From assembly GCF_001638985.1 (NCBI RefSeq), contig NW_017265142.1:496001-560000 (forward strand): a stretch of DNA of 64,000 bases, read 5' to 3'. The notes beneath the pieces were generated by a model. It was not told the DNA's origin, did no database searches, and was given only the letters and a program-made list of their open reading frames with translations. This DNA is from Phycomyces blakesleeanus NRRL 1555(-) (lineage: Eukaryota > Mucoromycota > Mucoromycetes > Mucorales > Phycomycetaceae). A program made the translations under genes and the position numbers. Within the stretch, counting starts at the first letter, position 1. Each line of letters opens with the position of its first letter. Below are positions 48,660 through 60,170 of this stretch, in pieces.

Positions 48660-49276
48660 GCGGCACATCTGTATGTATTATATATGTATATAAATGTATG
48701 TGAGTACAATGAATCCAAAATTTAAGTCGCAGGCCAATAAAAATCAATTTCGCGTTTTTAGAAATAGAAGTCGTATTTTTGGAAACCTTGTTACTTGCTT
48801 AGAGTACCCGTAGCAGTAGCAGTATCAGTAGCATTTCCATTTTCAATAATTTGTAAGTGCTGATGAGCCCCACGCAGGCGTTTGAACATATTCAAAAAAT
48901 AAAAGACTTGGATAAATAAATTATACGATCAAATATAGTTTTCTCTACTGGTAATCTTATTCCTACTTTAATAAAGGACAGGATTGAAAGCCTCAGCCTT
49001 ACAACTTTCCTCGAAAGGTTGTGCATATTTCACCTTTTTAGTGTATTATTTTCTAATGTGAGAAACGGCTGGTTAAAGTTGGCGTAATGATAGTGGAGGA
49101 GGGCGAAGAAGGGATAGACTGTGATAACGTAGTAGCATTATCGGTCGTGGTTATGGTAGCGGGACAAACGATGTAGATAAAAAAAATGGTTTTCTACGAA
49201 TCTCTTCCAAAGCTGCCGTGTGATCGTCAAGACATTACATTGCTCATTTTTTGTTTTTTGTTTTTTTACGGTTTCA
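48660..49276. other. Spacer containing the left arm of an inverted-repeat segment
   Basis: No exon seen. The inverted arm 48724-48784 begins here; the rest is AT-rich. Confidence 0.5.
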
Positions 49277-49858
49277 ATGTCTTGGTTCTCTAAAAAGATC
49301 CGTTTTCTTTGGCTTAGTCCATCAATTGCTCGAAAATACAGATCTTTGAAAGCAGCAGTATTTTCTTCTTCTTTGTCGATTTCTGGGGAAACAATCCATC
49401 CTGCAATTAGATATCATGCTTGTATCGTTTCGTCATCACGCTCTTCCGTATTGATTAATGGTAAATTTTTATCTGTCAAAAAAATGAGCTAGTTTAGCCA
49501 TGACTTCTATCGGTTTGCTTGTTTATTTTAAAAGAGAAAACAAGTTCTTGGCCATCTATCTGGTGCATGGAAGATATTTTACAAATGGAAAATTCTGGGG
49601 ATTCATAAGTTATTCTTGTCATGACTTTGGAAGTGTTACAGGTAAGTATGATCAAAGACAATTGATGGCTATTTATATGAAAGGGATGTATATAGAGATA
49701 GAGACAGGATAAAGAAGGGAAGAGATGTTACGCATTTTTATGTACCTGCTTAAAGTGCATCTGGGCGGAGGTACAACCTTTCAAGAAAGTGATACGTTTT
49801 CAAAAATATAATTTTTATTTCCAAAAACGTGAGACTGATTTTGATTGGCCTACGACTT
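48724..49858. mobile_element. Inverted-repeat-bounded segment with an internal unknown gene
   Basis: The 61-base stretch 48724-48784 recurs in inverted orientation at 49798-49858 with roughly 80% identity by eye. The outer ends read AAGTCGCAGGCC and GGCCTACGACTT. The ~1.1-kb interval holds one two-exon reading frame (49277-49712). A further direct copy of the end motif (GATTTTGATTGGC) lies at 49882-49894. No target duplication is certain. The layout is that of a TIR transposon or a large foldback element, but the encoded protein is not a known transposase. Confidence 0.55.
49277..49712 (+). CDS. Unknown protein inside an inverted-repeat segment, 132 aa
   Basis: Two exons, 49277-49460 and 49498-49712, joined through GTAAAT...TTTAG in phase, give 132 aa. 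The N-terminus is basic (MSWFSKKIRFLWLSPSIARKY), followed by a Ser-rich hydrophobic strand region (YHACIVSSSRSSVLIN). The second exon looks like beta-rich globular sequence (IGLLVYFKRENKFLAIYLVHGRYF...GKFWGFISYSCHDFGS). There is no recognisable transposase, nuclease or peptidase motif. It lies between the two inverted arms described separately, so it may be cargo or an unrecognised mobility gene. A fragment of a larger decayed gene is equally possible. Confidence 0.4.
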
Positions 49859-50344
49859 CAATTTTGACTCTCTGGTGATCTCGATTTTGATTGGCTGCGA
49901 CATTGCATTTTGGATTCACTGTATTGTATTGTATTTTTGTATATGTATATGTATATAATTGTGAGGTAGTAAACCTTGTAAATACATGGTTCCTGTTATG
50001 TCAATTGGTGTTCCTGTGTGTGTGTGTTTGTGTGTGTGCGTCCGTTTATTTTTCTTTTGTTCTGTTCTGTTTTCATTTCTACTTTTGGCTTACCATTTTT
50101 TATTTATTTATTATTATTGTTGTTACTTATAAAGTTCTTCCTCTTATATTCTTCTTCTTCCTCTTCTTCTTCTTCTTTTGCTTCCTTTGATATATCTATA
50201 TACATCTTTTATTTGACCTCTTTTTCTTTCTATTTATTATTTGCTGTCTTTTTGGCTTCTGTTTTTTTTTTCTTTAAAAAAACACAAAAACTTTTGTGCA
50301 TTTTGATACATAAAAAAAAAGAAAAGAAAGAAAATATAGTAATA
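49713..50344. other. Spacer upstream of the PX-AGC kinase
   Basis: After the inverted arm, the region is T-rich with TTC/CTT pyrimidine tracts (50140-50180), a typical long leader for ATG 50345. No exon was seen. Confidence 0.5.
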
Positions 50345-52637
50345 ATGCCTGTTGCTGATTATCATCTACAAACGTTTTCCAGCGCTATCCTAGACGAAGG
50401 TTCTCCCCTTGATGTATCTGTAATTGAATCAACGATAATTCTCAAGGACGCCACTGAGGACCGTGCGGTAACGGTGAGCCTATTACTATCTTTTTATAAA
50501 TATATATATATATATATATGAATTTATACTAACTCTAAATAAATAAATAAAATATATATGTAAAAAGGTTTTTAATGTGCTTATTGACGACACCGAAAAA
50601 CACCTTTCGCTTGTACGGTACATTGCAGACTTTGTCGAGTTTAGCCAACGGGTAATGAATAATTGCAATAAACTAAAATAATAATAATAATAACAATTTA
50701 AACAATGAGATACACACACACAGAAATATATAATATATAATATATAATATATAATATATAATATACACACACAAATATATTCAGTTACTCATGCGCCCAA
50801 GAGAGGCCCTTGTAGATCAAAGCTCATTACCCTCGTACCAAAATCACCCTTCCTCCACTCTATGACCGTATTGAGAATAAACGCTATGGCTATGGCCTAC
50901 GAACCTTTTTTACCGGACTAGCCCTTATTCGTCGTCGTAAACCCAACTCTGAAAAGGTTCAGCAATACATCCTCCAATGTATACAGCATCCTCTCATTCG
51001 CCACTCGTCCCTCCTTCGCGATTTTCTCTCTGTTCAGCGTGAGGGGGACAATGTTTCCAGACGTTTTCCAGATATCATACCCCCTCCTACATCTCAGCCA
51101 ATCGATATTCCCCTATCAATCTCCTCCCCTCTGTCGACAGCAAGGTCTTCTGTTCTATCGTCATCAATATCGTCATCGTCATCATTAGCCATATCCGAAT
51201 CTTCAGATTCAATAATTTCAGCACCAGAAACTCCTCTAGACAACAGTCTCCCAGACACCACCTCTACACTCCCAAAGACCATCAGTGACTTCCAGTTCAT
51301 CCGTGTCTTGGGCAAGGGATGCATGGGTAAAGTACTGCTGTCTCGTAGCCATCGCTCACACAAACTATATGCCCTCAAGGCTATCAGCAAAGAATGGGTT
51401 ATCACCCAGAGAGAAATAGAACACACCAGAACAGAACGAGACATTCTCACACGCATTGCCCACATCAATCATCCTTTTTTGATTCGTCTCCACCATTCGT
51501 TCCAAAGTCACCATCAATTGTTCTTGGTATTGGATTACCATGTCGGAGGTGATTTGGCCACTCAATTGGCCTTCTGGGGTCGTTTCACACCCGATCGATG
51601 TCTGTTGTACACGGCTGAAATACTCTTGGGACTCCAGGAACTCCATCGTCAAGGAATTCTTTACAGGTAAGAATTTTTTTTTAAAAAAAAAATAGAATCG
51701 ATGCCAATGGTATTATCTTTAGGTAATCGATCGACCCAGTCAATCGGATAATTGACCCTGTCTTTTTTTTTGTATTCTATTCGGCAGGGATCTTAAGCCA
51801 GAAAATGTCTTGGTTGGGGCAGATGGCCATTTAGTCCTGACTGACTTTGGGCTTTCTAAGCAATTCAAGTCTGACTTGAGTGAAATGGAACACCAACGCA
51901 CACGCACCTTTTGTGGTACACCAGAGTACCTTGCACCAGAAATATTACAAGCCCAGGCCTATTCTTATCATGTTGACTTTTGGAGTCTAGGCACGATTCT
52001 CTACGAAATGCTGACAGGAACCACTCCATTTTGGGCAGAATCCCGCGCAGAGATGTATCGACGAGTGATGGATGATCTTCTAGAGTTCCCGCCCGATCTT
52101 CCACCTGTCACAACAGACTTTATTGCCGGCCTTCTTGAACGCGATCCGGCCATGCGACTCGGGACCGGCCCTGGAGGAGATGTCCTCATTCGCTCCCACC
52201 CTTACTTTGACTCACTCGACTGGCCAGACGTTTACTTTAAGCGCATCGAACCTGCGTATGTCCCAGACCTCACCTCAGACACAGACGTCAGCCATTTTGA
52301 CCAAGATTTTGTACAAATGTCCCCACGCTTGTCGATGCCTCTTGGGGATGATATCCTGGACGCGTTCCCGCACGCTTTTCAGGGGTATTCCTACAAGGAA
52401 AGCTCCCTCATGTCTAGTTCTGATAATAGACCCGAAAGTATGTATGGCACAGACGAGTACATGCCAGAATACAACCATCCTGGAGCTGATCCTGCAAAGC
52501 CTGACCACCATACCTACTCTTCTGGCCCATTCATGTGCCGTACACCCAGCTACAGCCTTCCAAGCTTCTACCCTCCTTCAATCATGTCCCTTGATTCTGT
52601 GTATCATGTCGATGATATTTCTTCTATTTATGACTGA
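50345..52637 (+). CDS. PX-domain AGC protein kinase (SGK3/CISK-like)
   Basis: Four exons (50345-50473, 50568-50651, 50816-51666, 51788-52637) give 637 aa. A PX phosphoinositide-binding domain fills residues about 30-155 ([43 protein letters not shown]...[14 protein letters not shown]). The kinase domain follows: glycine loop LGKGCMGKV (236-244), Lys259, RDLKPEN with Asp356, DFG 374-376, activation Thr395 in [12 protein letters not shown]. An AGC tail ends with the hydrophobic motif FQGYSY (552-557, Ser556). Domain order PX-kinase-hydrophobic motif is that of SGK3, which acts at endosomes downstream of PDK1 and TORC2. Thr395 and Ser556 are the expected PDK1 and TORC2 sites. Exon 3 uses a TGTAG acceptor at 50815; frames before it are intronic. 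Confidence 0.92.
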
Positions 52638-53154
52638 AGGCTATACTTCTCCAACTTTTTTTTTTCTTTCTCTCTATTTCTCACGCACATTACACATTAC
52701 ACATTACACACTACAAACTGTACACCTCACACTGCACACCGCACACCGCACACCGCACACACTTCTTTTGCTGGTCAAAAGATGGAGTTCCTTTTTTTAA
52801 AAAAAAATTCCCATATACATCTTTATACACGCTCTCACCCTCAATTACATACACTTAAAAAAAAAGAATTTGTACCTTTTTATTGCTGTTCTTTCTGCTA
52901 CTTCTTGCTCATTTTTTTTGCTCTCTTCCTCTCCCTCTCTCTGTCTCTCTTTATCTCTATTTCTCGCATTACTCCTTATTACTCTTATTATTATTTTTAT
53001 TGGTATCATTGATATTGTTCTTGCCATTTTTTCTGTTATTATTGTTATTATTATTTTTATTATTATTATTATTTTGCCTACTAATATAATTATTATTATT
53101 GTTACTGGCATTATACTGTTGCGCTATTTGATGTGTGTGTATTTGGATGGATTA
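52638..53154. other. Convergent spacer, PX-kinase / ERCC1
   Basis: 517 bp with CACATTACA and ACCGCACACCGC short repeats (52685-52760), T-rich tract and ATT repeats (52985-53100). Holds both 3' ends; no gene. Confidence 0.6.
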
Positions 53155-54026
53155 TTACTTTGAAGCATGATTCATAAAAGGCTGCTGCAATGCTTTTTGC
53201 AATTTCTTCACCTTTTGATCTCCAAAACCAGGACACATGGCTATTGCCTCCGCAGAAGCTTTGGTGATCCCTTCAAATGATTCAAAATTTGATAAGAGAG
53301 TTGTGGCATCTGTTTTGTTCACAGTGTTGACGTTTGTAAGACAATCGGTCATCTTGATTTGGTAATCGTCTACCACACGTTCTCGCAGTAGATCAGTCGA
53401 CTTGTTCTCAAAGTACTTGTAGGTCTCCAAGTACCGGCCAGCCTCTTCTAGACTCCAGGCCAGCATGAGTGTAAAATTGTGGGTTATGACTGCACAATTG
53501 AGCTCCCTCAATGCTTCTGAGGAGCTGTCGATGTCAACAGAGACCAAGAGTACTTTGAGGACATAGGCATTTGCAAGCTTATTCATGCGCTCATATATGT
53601 ATTCAGGATGAAGACGATGGTAACGCAAACTCAGATACAGTACACCCGTCGTTTTTCCCACCACATAATCAGGTCTGATTGCACTGTCGAATTCCCAGGC
53701 CACGTTACGAATATATTTGAGAAGAGGATTGTCTTGTTGAGTAGTACTCACAAGAATAGTATTTCCGTATGATTTTTTGGTGTTATTACTACTGGTGGTC
53801 TGGTGGTTACGCCATGCGGAGGGATTAGATTGAGGTTATTTACATTGATGGGGGATGATTCAAAAGAGAGTTGGTTGTCCTGGCTGTTCCTTTTGTTTTT
53901 CCCATACCAGAAAGAAAGCAAAAGGCAAAGTTTGGTTGACATGAATGTTACCTTGTTAAAAACTTGTGCTCTTTCTACTATCTTTAAAGGAGATGCCGCA
54001 CAAAAGTCTTTATTATTTTCAGTCAT
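53155..54026 (-). CDS. ERCC1: DNA excision repair protein ERCC1/RAD10, with an apparent frameshift
   Basis: Two exons on minus: 54026-53952 (25 codons) and 53879-53155. The second exon carries the ERCC1 central domain (GNTILVSTTQQDNPLLKYIRNVAWEFD...YVVGKTTGVLYLSLRYHRLHPEYI...LMLAWSLEEAGRYLETYK) and the C-terminal tandem helix-hairpin-helix (LLSNFESFEGITKASAEAIAMCPGFGDQKVKKL), needed to pair with XPF/RAD1. ERCC1-XPF cuts 5' of lesions in nucleotide-excision and crosslink repair. Upstream of GNTILV the frame fails at an A6 run (T6 at 53773-53778 on plus). One extra A would join PPVVITPK to SYGNTILV, giving about 266 aa. This is either a sequencing/assembly error or a real lesion; the intact downstream domains favour an error. 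Confidence 0.85.
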
Positions 54027-55575
54027 TTGGGTAGATTGATGTAGAGCAAAACAAAAATGATAAAGTATTATGTGTATTGTATGTGTATTGTGTGTGTGTG
54101 TGTGTGTGTGCTGGGTGGGTGGGGATTTCTTGTTCAATGGTGTACTTTTTCCTTTTTAGGAATATAACAGTCCATTTTATTTTATTTTATTTTATTTTAT
54201 TTTATTTTTTAATTCAGTGATCAAAAGAGGATCGCTCAGCTTCTTTTTGCTTTTTGTTGTTGTTGTTGTTGTTCTTGTTCTTGTTCTTGTTCTTGATGTT
54301 ATGAAGTTACGGGTGGACTGATTGTTAATAGCAGTTTTTGTACTTTATTTTTCGTTGATACCAGAAAAAAAATCATGAGAGAAAATATGGCTTGTAGTAT
54401 GATCACAAGAGCGAGAGAAAATGATAGTAATGAAATACTGATTTATTCCATTTTTAAACATATGTATTTATATATGCTGTGTGTATTGATTTTATATCTA
54501 AATTTCTCTTGTGATAAGCGCCCTTTCTTTTCTTGATATATATAGCTATATTTTGTGAGAGTAAGAATGGTCTAATGGATATTGTTGTTTCTTTCTTTGG
54601 ATTTAACCCTTTCAAGTAAATAAGAATGCAGAAGATTAACAAGATTTTCGATATATTATAGGCCTTTGCGCCCTTTTTTCTTTTTTTTTTCTTTTCTCTT
54701 TCTTGGGTACAATGTCGTACATTGACAGCTTTCAATTACTGTAACTATAAAAAGCAAAGGATAGGATATCTGATAAACAGAGTCAAGAGACTTTCATTTA
54801 TCTTGATCTTTTATATATTTGATTTTAATTGTGTGGGTAAATTTGCAATTAAATATTGGGATCTCAACCAAGCCAAAAAGTTAATATTTCAAATAAGTGC
54901 TTGACTTGTTATTTCATTAACATTAACATTAGTATTAATATTCAATTGTGGTGCTTTTAATAGTACAATTCAAGGTTTAATCTTCACAAAAAAAATGATA
55001 CATGTGAATTCTGTGACAAGGCATTGTTCTAATGTGCTTCAATCCTAGTGAGCACAGTGGCGTCATGGATACATTACACAGTACAAAAAAGAAAGAAAGA
55101 TAATAAGCTTGTAATGAATAACAATAGTCGGAAATACGGACACAGATACAGATACAGATACAGATACAGACACGGACACAAACTACACGCGCGAGATGTC
55201 TTTAGTCTTTAGATTCGAGATATATTTAATGACAATAAATGACTCATAACAATAACAAAGAAGAATAAAACAATATTTCATTAATCGAAAGCCATGAATA
55301 ATTTCTTACTTTTATACACTATCTATGTATGTACCTGGCCACTCTCTTACTTTTCTCAATATAGAACCTACAGTGCAAGAACCAAATAAAAAAACAAATA
55401 AACAACAACAACAACAACAAGAAAGTGAATTGAATTGAATTGATTTTCTGTGTAAATAATATTCTCAAAATCACTGATCATCTCAACCTCTTTAATCCAA
55501 TAAAATAAAAATTAAAATTAAAAGAGTGTATTCCGTACTGACCATTTTACCGGTCACACGCCCTCATAACGTAGA
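54027..55575. other. Intergenic spacer with simple repeats
   Basis: AT-rich, with TTTTA repeats (54175-54207), TTGTTC repeats (54257-54297) and an ACAGAT array (55140-55175). No exon was seen. Confidence 0.6.
55140..55175. repeat. ACAGAT hexamer microsatellite
   Basis: About six ACAGAT/ACACGG units in the spacer upstream of the miniature-element cluster. Confidence 0.8.
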
Positions 55576-56259
55576 TACAGGTTTTTCGGACCCAAATGAG
55601 CTTTTTTTTTTGGCAAACTTTCGGTTTTTGGTGAAAATTAAATGGGCAAAGTTCAAGTATCGAAATGGTGATATTTGGACACTTACATGAAAATAGAAAT
55701 TATGAAATATGATTTTCCCCACCCTCCCTTCCCTTGGCTAACTCCGCTAGTAGTGATTGGCATATAAACTCTAGAGTGGCTCTAATAGAGTATATAGTTG
55801 ATCTATTTGATGCGGGTTCAGACTAGGGAATGTGAGGGTGCGGATCAATCATATCTCATAATTTCTATTTTCATGTAAGTGTCCAATATATCACCATTTC
55901 GATACTTGAANNNNNNNNNNNNNNNNNNNNNNNNNNNNNNNNNNNNNNNNNNNNNNNNNNNNNNNNNNNNNNNNNNNNNNNNNNNNNNNNNNNNNNNNNN
56001 NNNNNNNNNNCTTTGGCTGTCCTCACTCGTAGAGATCGACTATATACACTAGAGTGCTTAAATTTAATTTATTGCTATCAAATTTTTGCTGATTTTAAAT
56101 AAAGATATAATAAAACAATCATAAATATCTCATAATTTTTATTTTCATGTAAGTGTCAATATATCACCATTTCGATACTTGAACTTTGCTCATTTAATTT
56201 TCACCAAAAGCCGAAAGTTTGCCAAAAAAAAAAGCTCATTTGGGTCCGAAAAACCTGTA
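55576..56259. mobile_element. Mariner-like miniature inverted-repeat elements around an assembly gap
   Basis: Left arm 55578-55713 begins CAGGTTTTTCGGACCC and is nearly identical, over about 135 bp, to the reverse complement of 56121-56257. TA lies directly outside each end (55576-55577 and 56258-56259), the duplication made by Tc1/mariner elements. A second copy of the right arm starts at 55846 and runs into the 100-N gap. The cores on the two sides of the gap (from CTTGGCT, and after the gap from CTTTGGCT) resemble each other but differ. So two diverged copies probably sit in tandem and the assembler joined them through Ns. Non-coding. Confidence 0.75.
55911..56010. other. Assembly gap (100 N)
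   Basis: Exactly 100 unknown bases, the conventional length for a gap of unknown size. It falls inside the repeat cluster, so collapsed repeats are the likely cause. Confidence 0.99.
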
Positions 56260-56675
56260 TATATTTTTTTTGTGTCGTTAAACAAGTATTTGTCCAATAA
56301 TATTATGTCGGACTTCCACAAATTAGTATAATCCAATTGAATACCCTCTTTTATTGGAGTATTTTAATTTTTTGAACTTTTACGATTGACCAACCTTATT
56401 ATACCAAACTGTCACTATTCAAACTCGTTCCAGCAAGAAAAAAAAATTAATGAGACGTTTCCCTCTTGTGGGTGGGCAAAAGGTTACGCGCACAGTAAGA
56501 TTTTCTATTTTTTATTTTTTATTTTTTTTTTATTTTCTATTTTTTTTTTTAGAATTAAAATTTTGGCCCGATATATATATATATATATATATAAAAAGAA
56601 AGAGAGAGAAACTTCTAAAGACAAAAAAATAAAATAAAAAGATTATTACCTTTTTACTTACATTGATCATCAACT
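56260..56675. other. Spacer before the NAB2-like gene
   Basis: 416 bp of T/A-rich leader with a TA run (56571-56593). No exon was seen. Confidence 0.5.
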
Positions 56676-57860
56676 ATGCAGCCCCAGGATTGGAACACTT
56701 TAAAGGTTTAAAAAAAAACAAACGCAAAAAGCACTAAGCACCATACACTACCTTTTTACTTTGTTATAAAAAAATACAAGAAAGACTTTATGACCTTTGT
56801 TTCTTTCTTTTATGCTTTATTAAAACACTGAACAACCGCAACTAACCCACGATCACCATTTTGTTGTTGTTGTTGTTTTTACTTCATTAGGAGGAGATCC
56901 AAACGAAATGTATAGCCTATGATTACGTGGATGCTGCGGGTAGGGTGAAAAACAAAAACAAAGAAAGGAATCCATTAACATTTCTTATTACTAAACGGAT
57001 ATTTCTATCATTGTTTTCTTTCTTGCTTTGCTTTGTATAGACGTCACCTTGTCTGATTTTATCATCGAATTACTCAAACTCGGCAAACAACCAAGCGAAT
57101 TGAATTCAGAATTACAGAACTGTAAGATATTGTATTAAACATTTATATAGAAAGATTTGTAGAATTGGAGTTTAAGGATCTACACTACTTGATCACGTAA
57201 CTAATGTATTCTTGTTTCGTTTCTCTTCTTTCTCATCGCCTCCTTTTTTGTCGTCACCTTTTTTCTTCTTCTTCATCGCTGTACCTTCTTTTCTGATCAC
57301 TATTTCTCTCTCAATTTGTGTGTTTGTAAACATGTGTACAATGTAGTGGTTGGGTCTGATTACGGTAAGTTTTGTGAATCTTGTTTGGTGAATCTGATCA
57401 ATTAACAAGATGTCTAATTAAATCTCACTTTATTCTTCTTCAAAAAATAAATGAATATTATTACCATGAATTGAATCATTACATCGTCATATACTCTAAT
57501 CTAGACACCTACTTGACGGAATGGATCTTTAACAGAGTTGGAGAACTTGAAAATGTAAAACCGGAACCGGAAGCACAACCGGAAGCACAAGCTATGGAGG
57601 TTGAACCAAAGACCATAAAAGTAGAGAGACAGAACAGAATTTTTGCTCAGGCCATCAGCAGCGTTAGCTCTACACGAAACAATAATTCCGAATCACCCAG
57701 TAGAGCGTTGCCAGTTTCTTCTCGCCGTCCATTAGAACGGTCCCGCTCGCGCTCTCCAATTCGCCAACGTCGTCAGCGAAGAACATCAGAAAATGAAAGC
57801 ACAAATGTATTTTCACGTTTAGGAGGACCTCAACGACGTGAATCCCCATCAACATGTAAG

Positions 57861-57899
<39 letters not shown>

Positions 57900-58914
57900 A
57901 AAGAAAGGAATGGAATGGGATGAATATAAGCTGACATTATTCTGTCAATTTTGTCTTTCTTTTTTTCTTTTTTTTTTCTTTTTGAAGCTGCCTTGGAGAC
58001 AGCATCTACCAATGGCTCCGTATTTGATCGCCTGGGAAGTTCTCGGATTCAGCGTTCGAGCCGTATACAAAACGATTTTGATGAGGATATGGATATGGAG
58101 GAACATATTACTATCAATGATCGTCCAAAAGAACGATGCAAATACTGGCCATCCTGCAGACAAGGGGAACAATGTACCTACTTTCATCCAAAGACCATTT
58201 GCCCGTAAGTAAACCACCTGGCTTAAAATATGCATATCCATATACAATAATCAGCTTAATTTAATTTAATTTAATTTTTATTTTTATTTTTTCGTTATTT
58301 AGAGATTTCCCTCGTTGTCCTAAACCTGCCAACGAATGTATGTTTATTCACCCAGAAACACAACAAAAACCACCAGCACTTCCATTATTACAACAGCAGC
58401 AGCAACAGCAACAGCAGCAGCAACAGCACATGGCTAGCGTAAAGATGGCCATACCATGTCGATTCTATCCTTACTGCACAAACCCTGTCTGTCCATTTGT
58501 GCATCCTGCAACTCCTGTTCCAGTAACCCCAAGCCAAAGAATCCCAATACCTTGCAACAATGGTGCAGAATGTAAAAGACCCGATTGCCACTTCACACAT
58601 CCTAGCGACTCTACTGCAGAGATAATCTGTAAATACGATGGCATCTGCACACGGCCAAAGTGCTTCTACAAACACACCATCAAAACACCTATCAAACCTA
58701 TCCACGCCAATATGACCCTTCGAACCAACAACAGCAGTAATGACACTCCAACAAATCAACGACAATTTTCTGTCTCGGAGGTTTCTGAACGTATTGTGCT
58801 TGGTGAGAGTGCAGATCTGATTAAATCTCGAGTTACCGAGGATATAGACATTAAGGTGAGTCAATTGTTAAATAGATATGCATACAATTATTACTATTTT
58901 AGCTGTTTGACTAA
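56676..58914 (+). CDS. NAB2/ZC3H14-type poly(A) RNA-binding CCCH zinc-finger protein
   Basis: Eight exons (56676-56705, 56891-56939, 57041-57121, 57347-57364, 57505-57855, 57988-58204, 58303-58855, 58903-58914) give about 436 aa. The N-terminal PWI-like fold (DWNTLK...DYVDAADVTLSDFIIELLKLGKQPSELNSELQNLVGSDYDTYLTEWIF) matches NAB2/ZC3H14 (YVDDDYVTLPEFIVVMLANGKSQ). An Arg/Ser-rich middle with nuclear-type RSRSRSPIRQRRQRR precedes a row of C-x5-C-x4/5-C-x3-H fingers (CKYWPSCRQGEQCTYFH, CRFYPYCTNPVCPFVH, CNNGAECKRPDCHFTH, CKYDGICTRPKCFYKH). A Gln run (58396-58428) splits the finger row. The protein should bind poly(A) tails and control tail length and export. Exon 4 is only 18 nt. The last exon (LFD) is uncertain: an alternative acceptor gives DVVTDE. 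Confidence 0.87.
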
Positions 58915-59406
58915 TATTAACCTACTTTATTGATAAGGATGTAGTAACTGACGAATAAAGAAGAAGAGCTAAAGAAAACAAAACTGGATAAGAAAAAGGA
59001 AGCGGAAAAAGGAAGAGGAGAAATACTATTTAAAACCAAATTAGATATATATATATATATATACATCTTTAGATATTTATATACACTATTTCCTGAAAAC
59101 AATGTCGAAAAATCCGAAAATCTATAATACAAATATACAAAATCAGACATGTTGACGCTACATAACCTGCAGGAAATGGTGTATATGTAAACTTATATAG
59201 ATATCTATACGTATTTATTTATATTATTATGATCTCAAGCTACAAAAAAGAACTCGTACACAATAATCCAAACCAATAAACCATTCATATTGCATAGAAG
59301 AAAAGAAGCATTTTTGTAAAAGTTACAAGAGATTTGATATCTGTATTTATTTATTTATTTATTGGTAAATATCGTTACATGTTAAGAAGAAGTAAAAGAA
59401 TGATGT
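58915..59406. other. Convergent spacer, NAB2-like / KRE9-like genes
   Basis: AT-rich 3' flanks of two convergent genes, with a TA run at 59046-59062 and TTTA repeats near 59345. No gene. Confidence 0.55.
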
Positions 59407-59817
59407 CTACACTACAAGAATCCCGATTTTCGAATTGATTCTTACACGGCCATACTCAGTTGTGCCGATGACTATTGCATGAAAGACCTTTTCAATGTCA
59501 TCAGGAAGAGTGATGTAGGCCAGTCCGGCAGTGATGTTGAGGTTGCTGTTGACCAGATAATCGAATTCAAACTGGTTGTTGACATCTTTTCCAAGGTATA
59601 CCGACTTTGGATAGACACAATCAAAAAGGACATTCCAGGTGATATTGTAGACTGTTCCGGTGGTCCAGACAACGCCATTTGTAGGATATGTGACTTGGAT
59701 ACAATCGATCTTTGGAAGGTCCTTTGTTGGATCATCAACCTTGTCTGATGAAGGAGCAGCCATAATGGAACCAATGCTGGTGGCGACAAGTAAAGCAAAG
59801 AAAATAAAGGCTTTCAT
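59407..59817 (-). CDS. Small secreted KRE9/KNH1-domain protein
   Basis: Single-exon 136-aa protein. Signal peptide MKAFIFFALLVATSIGSIMA, cleaved near A-A. The mature part has the KRE9/KNH1 N-terminal (Ser-Thr-rich GPI-anchored membrane family) beta-sandwich pattern: VTYPTNGVVWTTGTVYNITWN, YLGKDVNNQFEFDYLV, NLNITAGLAYITLPDDI, GTTEYGRVRINS. Two Cys (near C39 and C67) could pair. Unlike yeast KRE9 it has no Lys/Arg C-terminal extension, and there is no GPI-attachment tail, so it is probably a free secreted or wall-trapped protein. The KRE9 family supports beta-1,6-glucan assembly. The function of these short mucoralean-type versions is not known. Confidence 0.82.
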   Translation of the reverse strand: MKAFIFFALLVATSIGSIMAAPSSDKVDDPTKDLPKIDCIQVTYPTNGVVWTTGTVYNITWNVLFDCVYPKSVYLGKDVNNQFEFDYLVNSNLNITAGLAYITLPDDIEKVFHAIVIGTTEYGRVRINSKIGILVV

Positions 59818-60139
59818 GATAGAGAGAATAAGGAAGTATGGAGGAATGTGATTCTTTTTTGGTTTTTTGATGGATTTGATTCTGGTACAAAATGGCAGAG
59901 TAATTTATATGTTTTTTGGTTTTTTGGTTTTTGGTCATTTACTTAATATTTATCCATCGAGTTATGCCTTAGTATTTTGGGTTAAGAGGCCTGTCTTGAT
60001 ATTCATTGGTTTAAACAAACTGCCAAGACAGAGGTTTGACATGGCCAAGACATTGGGCGTGCATATTTACACACACACACAAAAAAAATACAATATATAA
60101 CAAATAAAAGAAACAAAGCATTACTACCATTACTATTAC

Positions 60140-60170
<31 letters not shown>

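Noticed and set aside
50784..50815. Using the frame [12 protein letters not shown] after the second intron of the PX kinase
   Set aside because: It stops quickly and does not continue the PX domain; the acceptor at 50815 gives [15 protein letters not shown].
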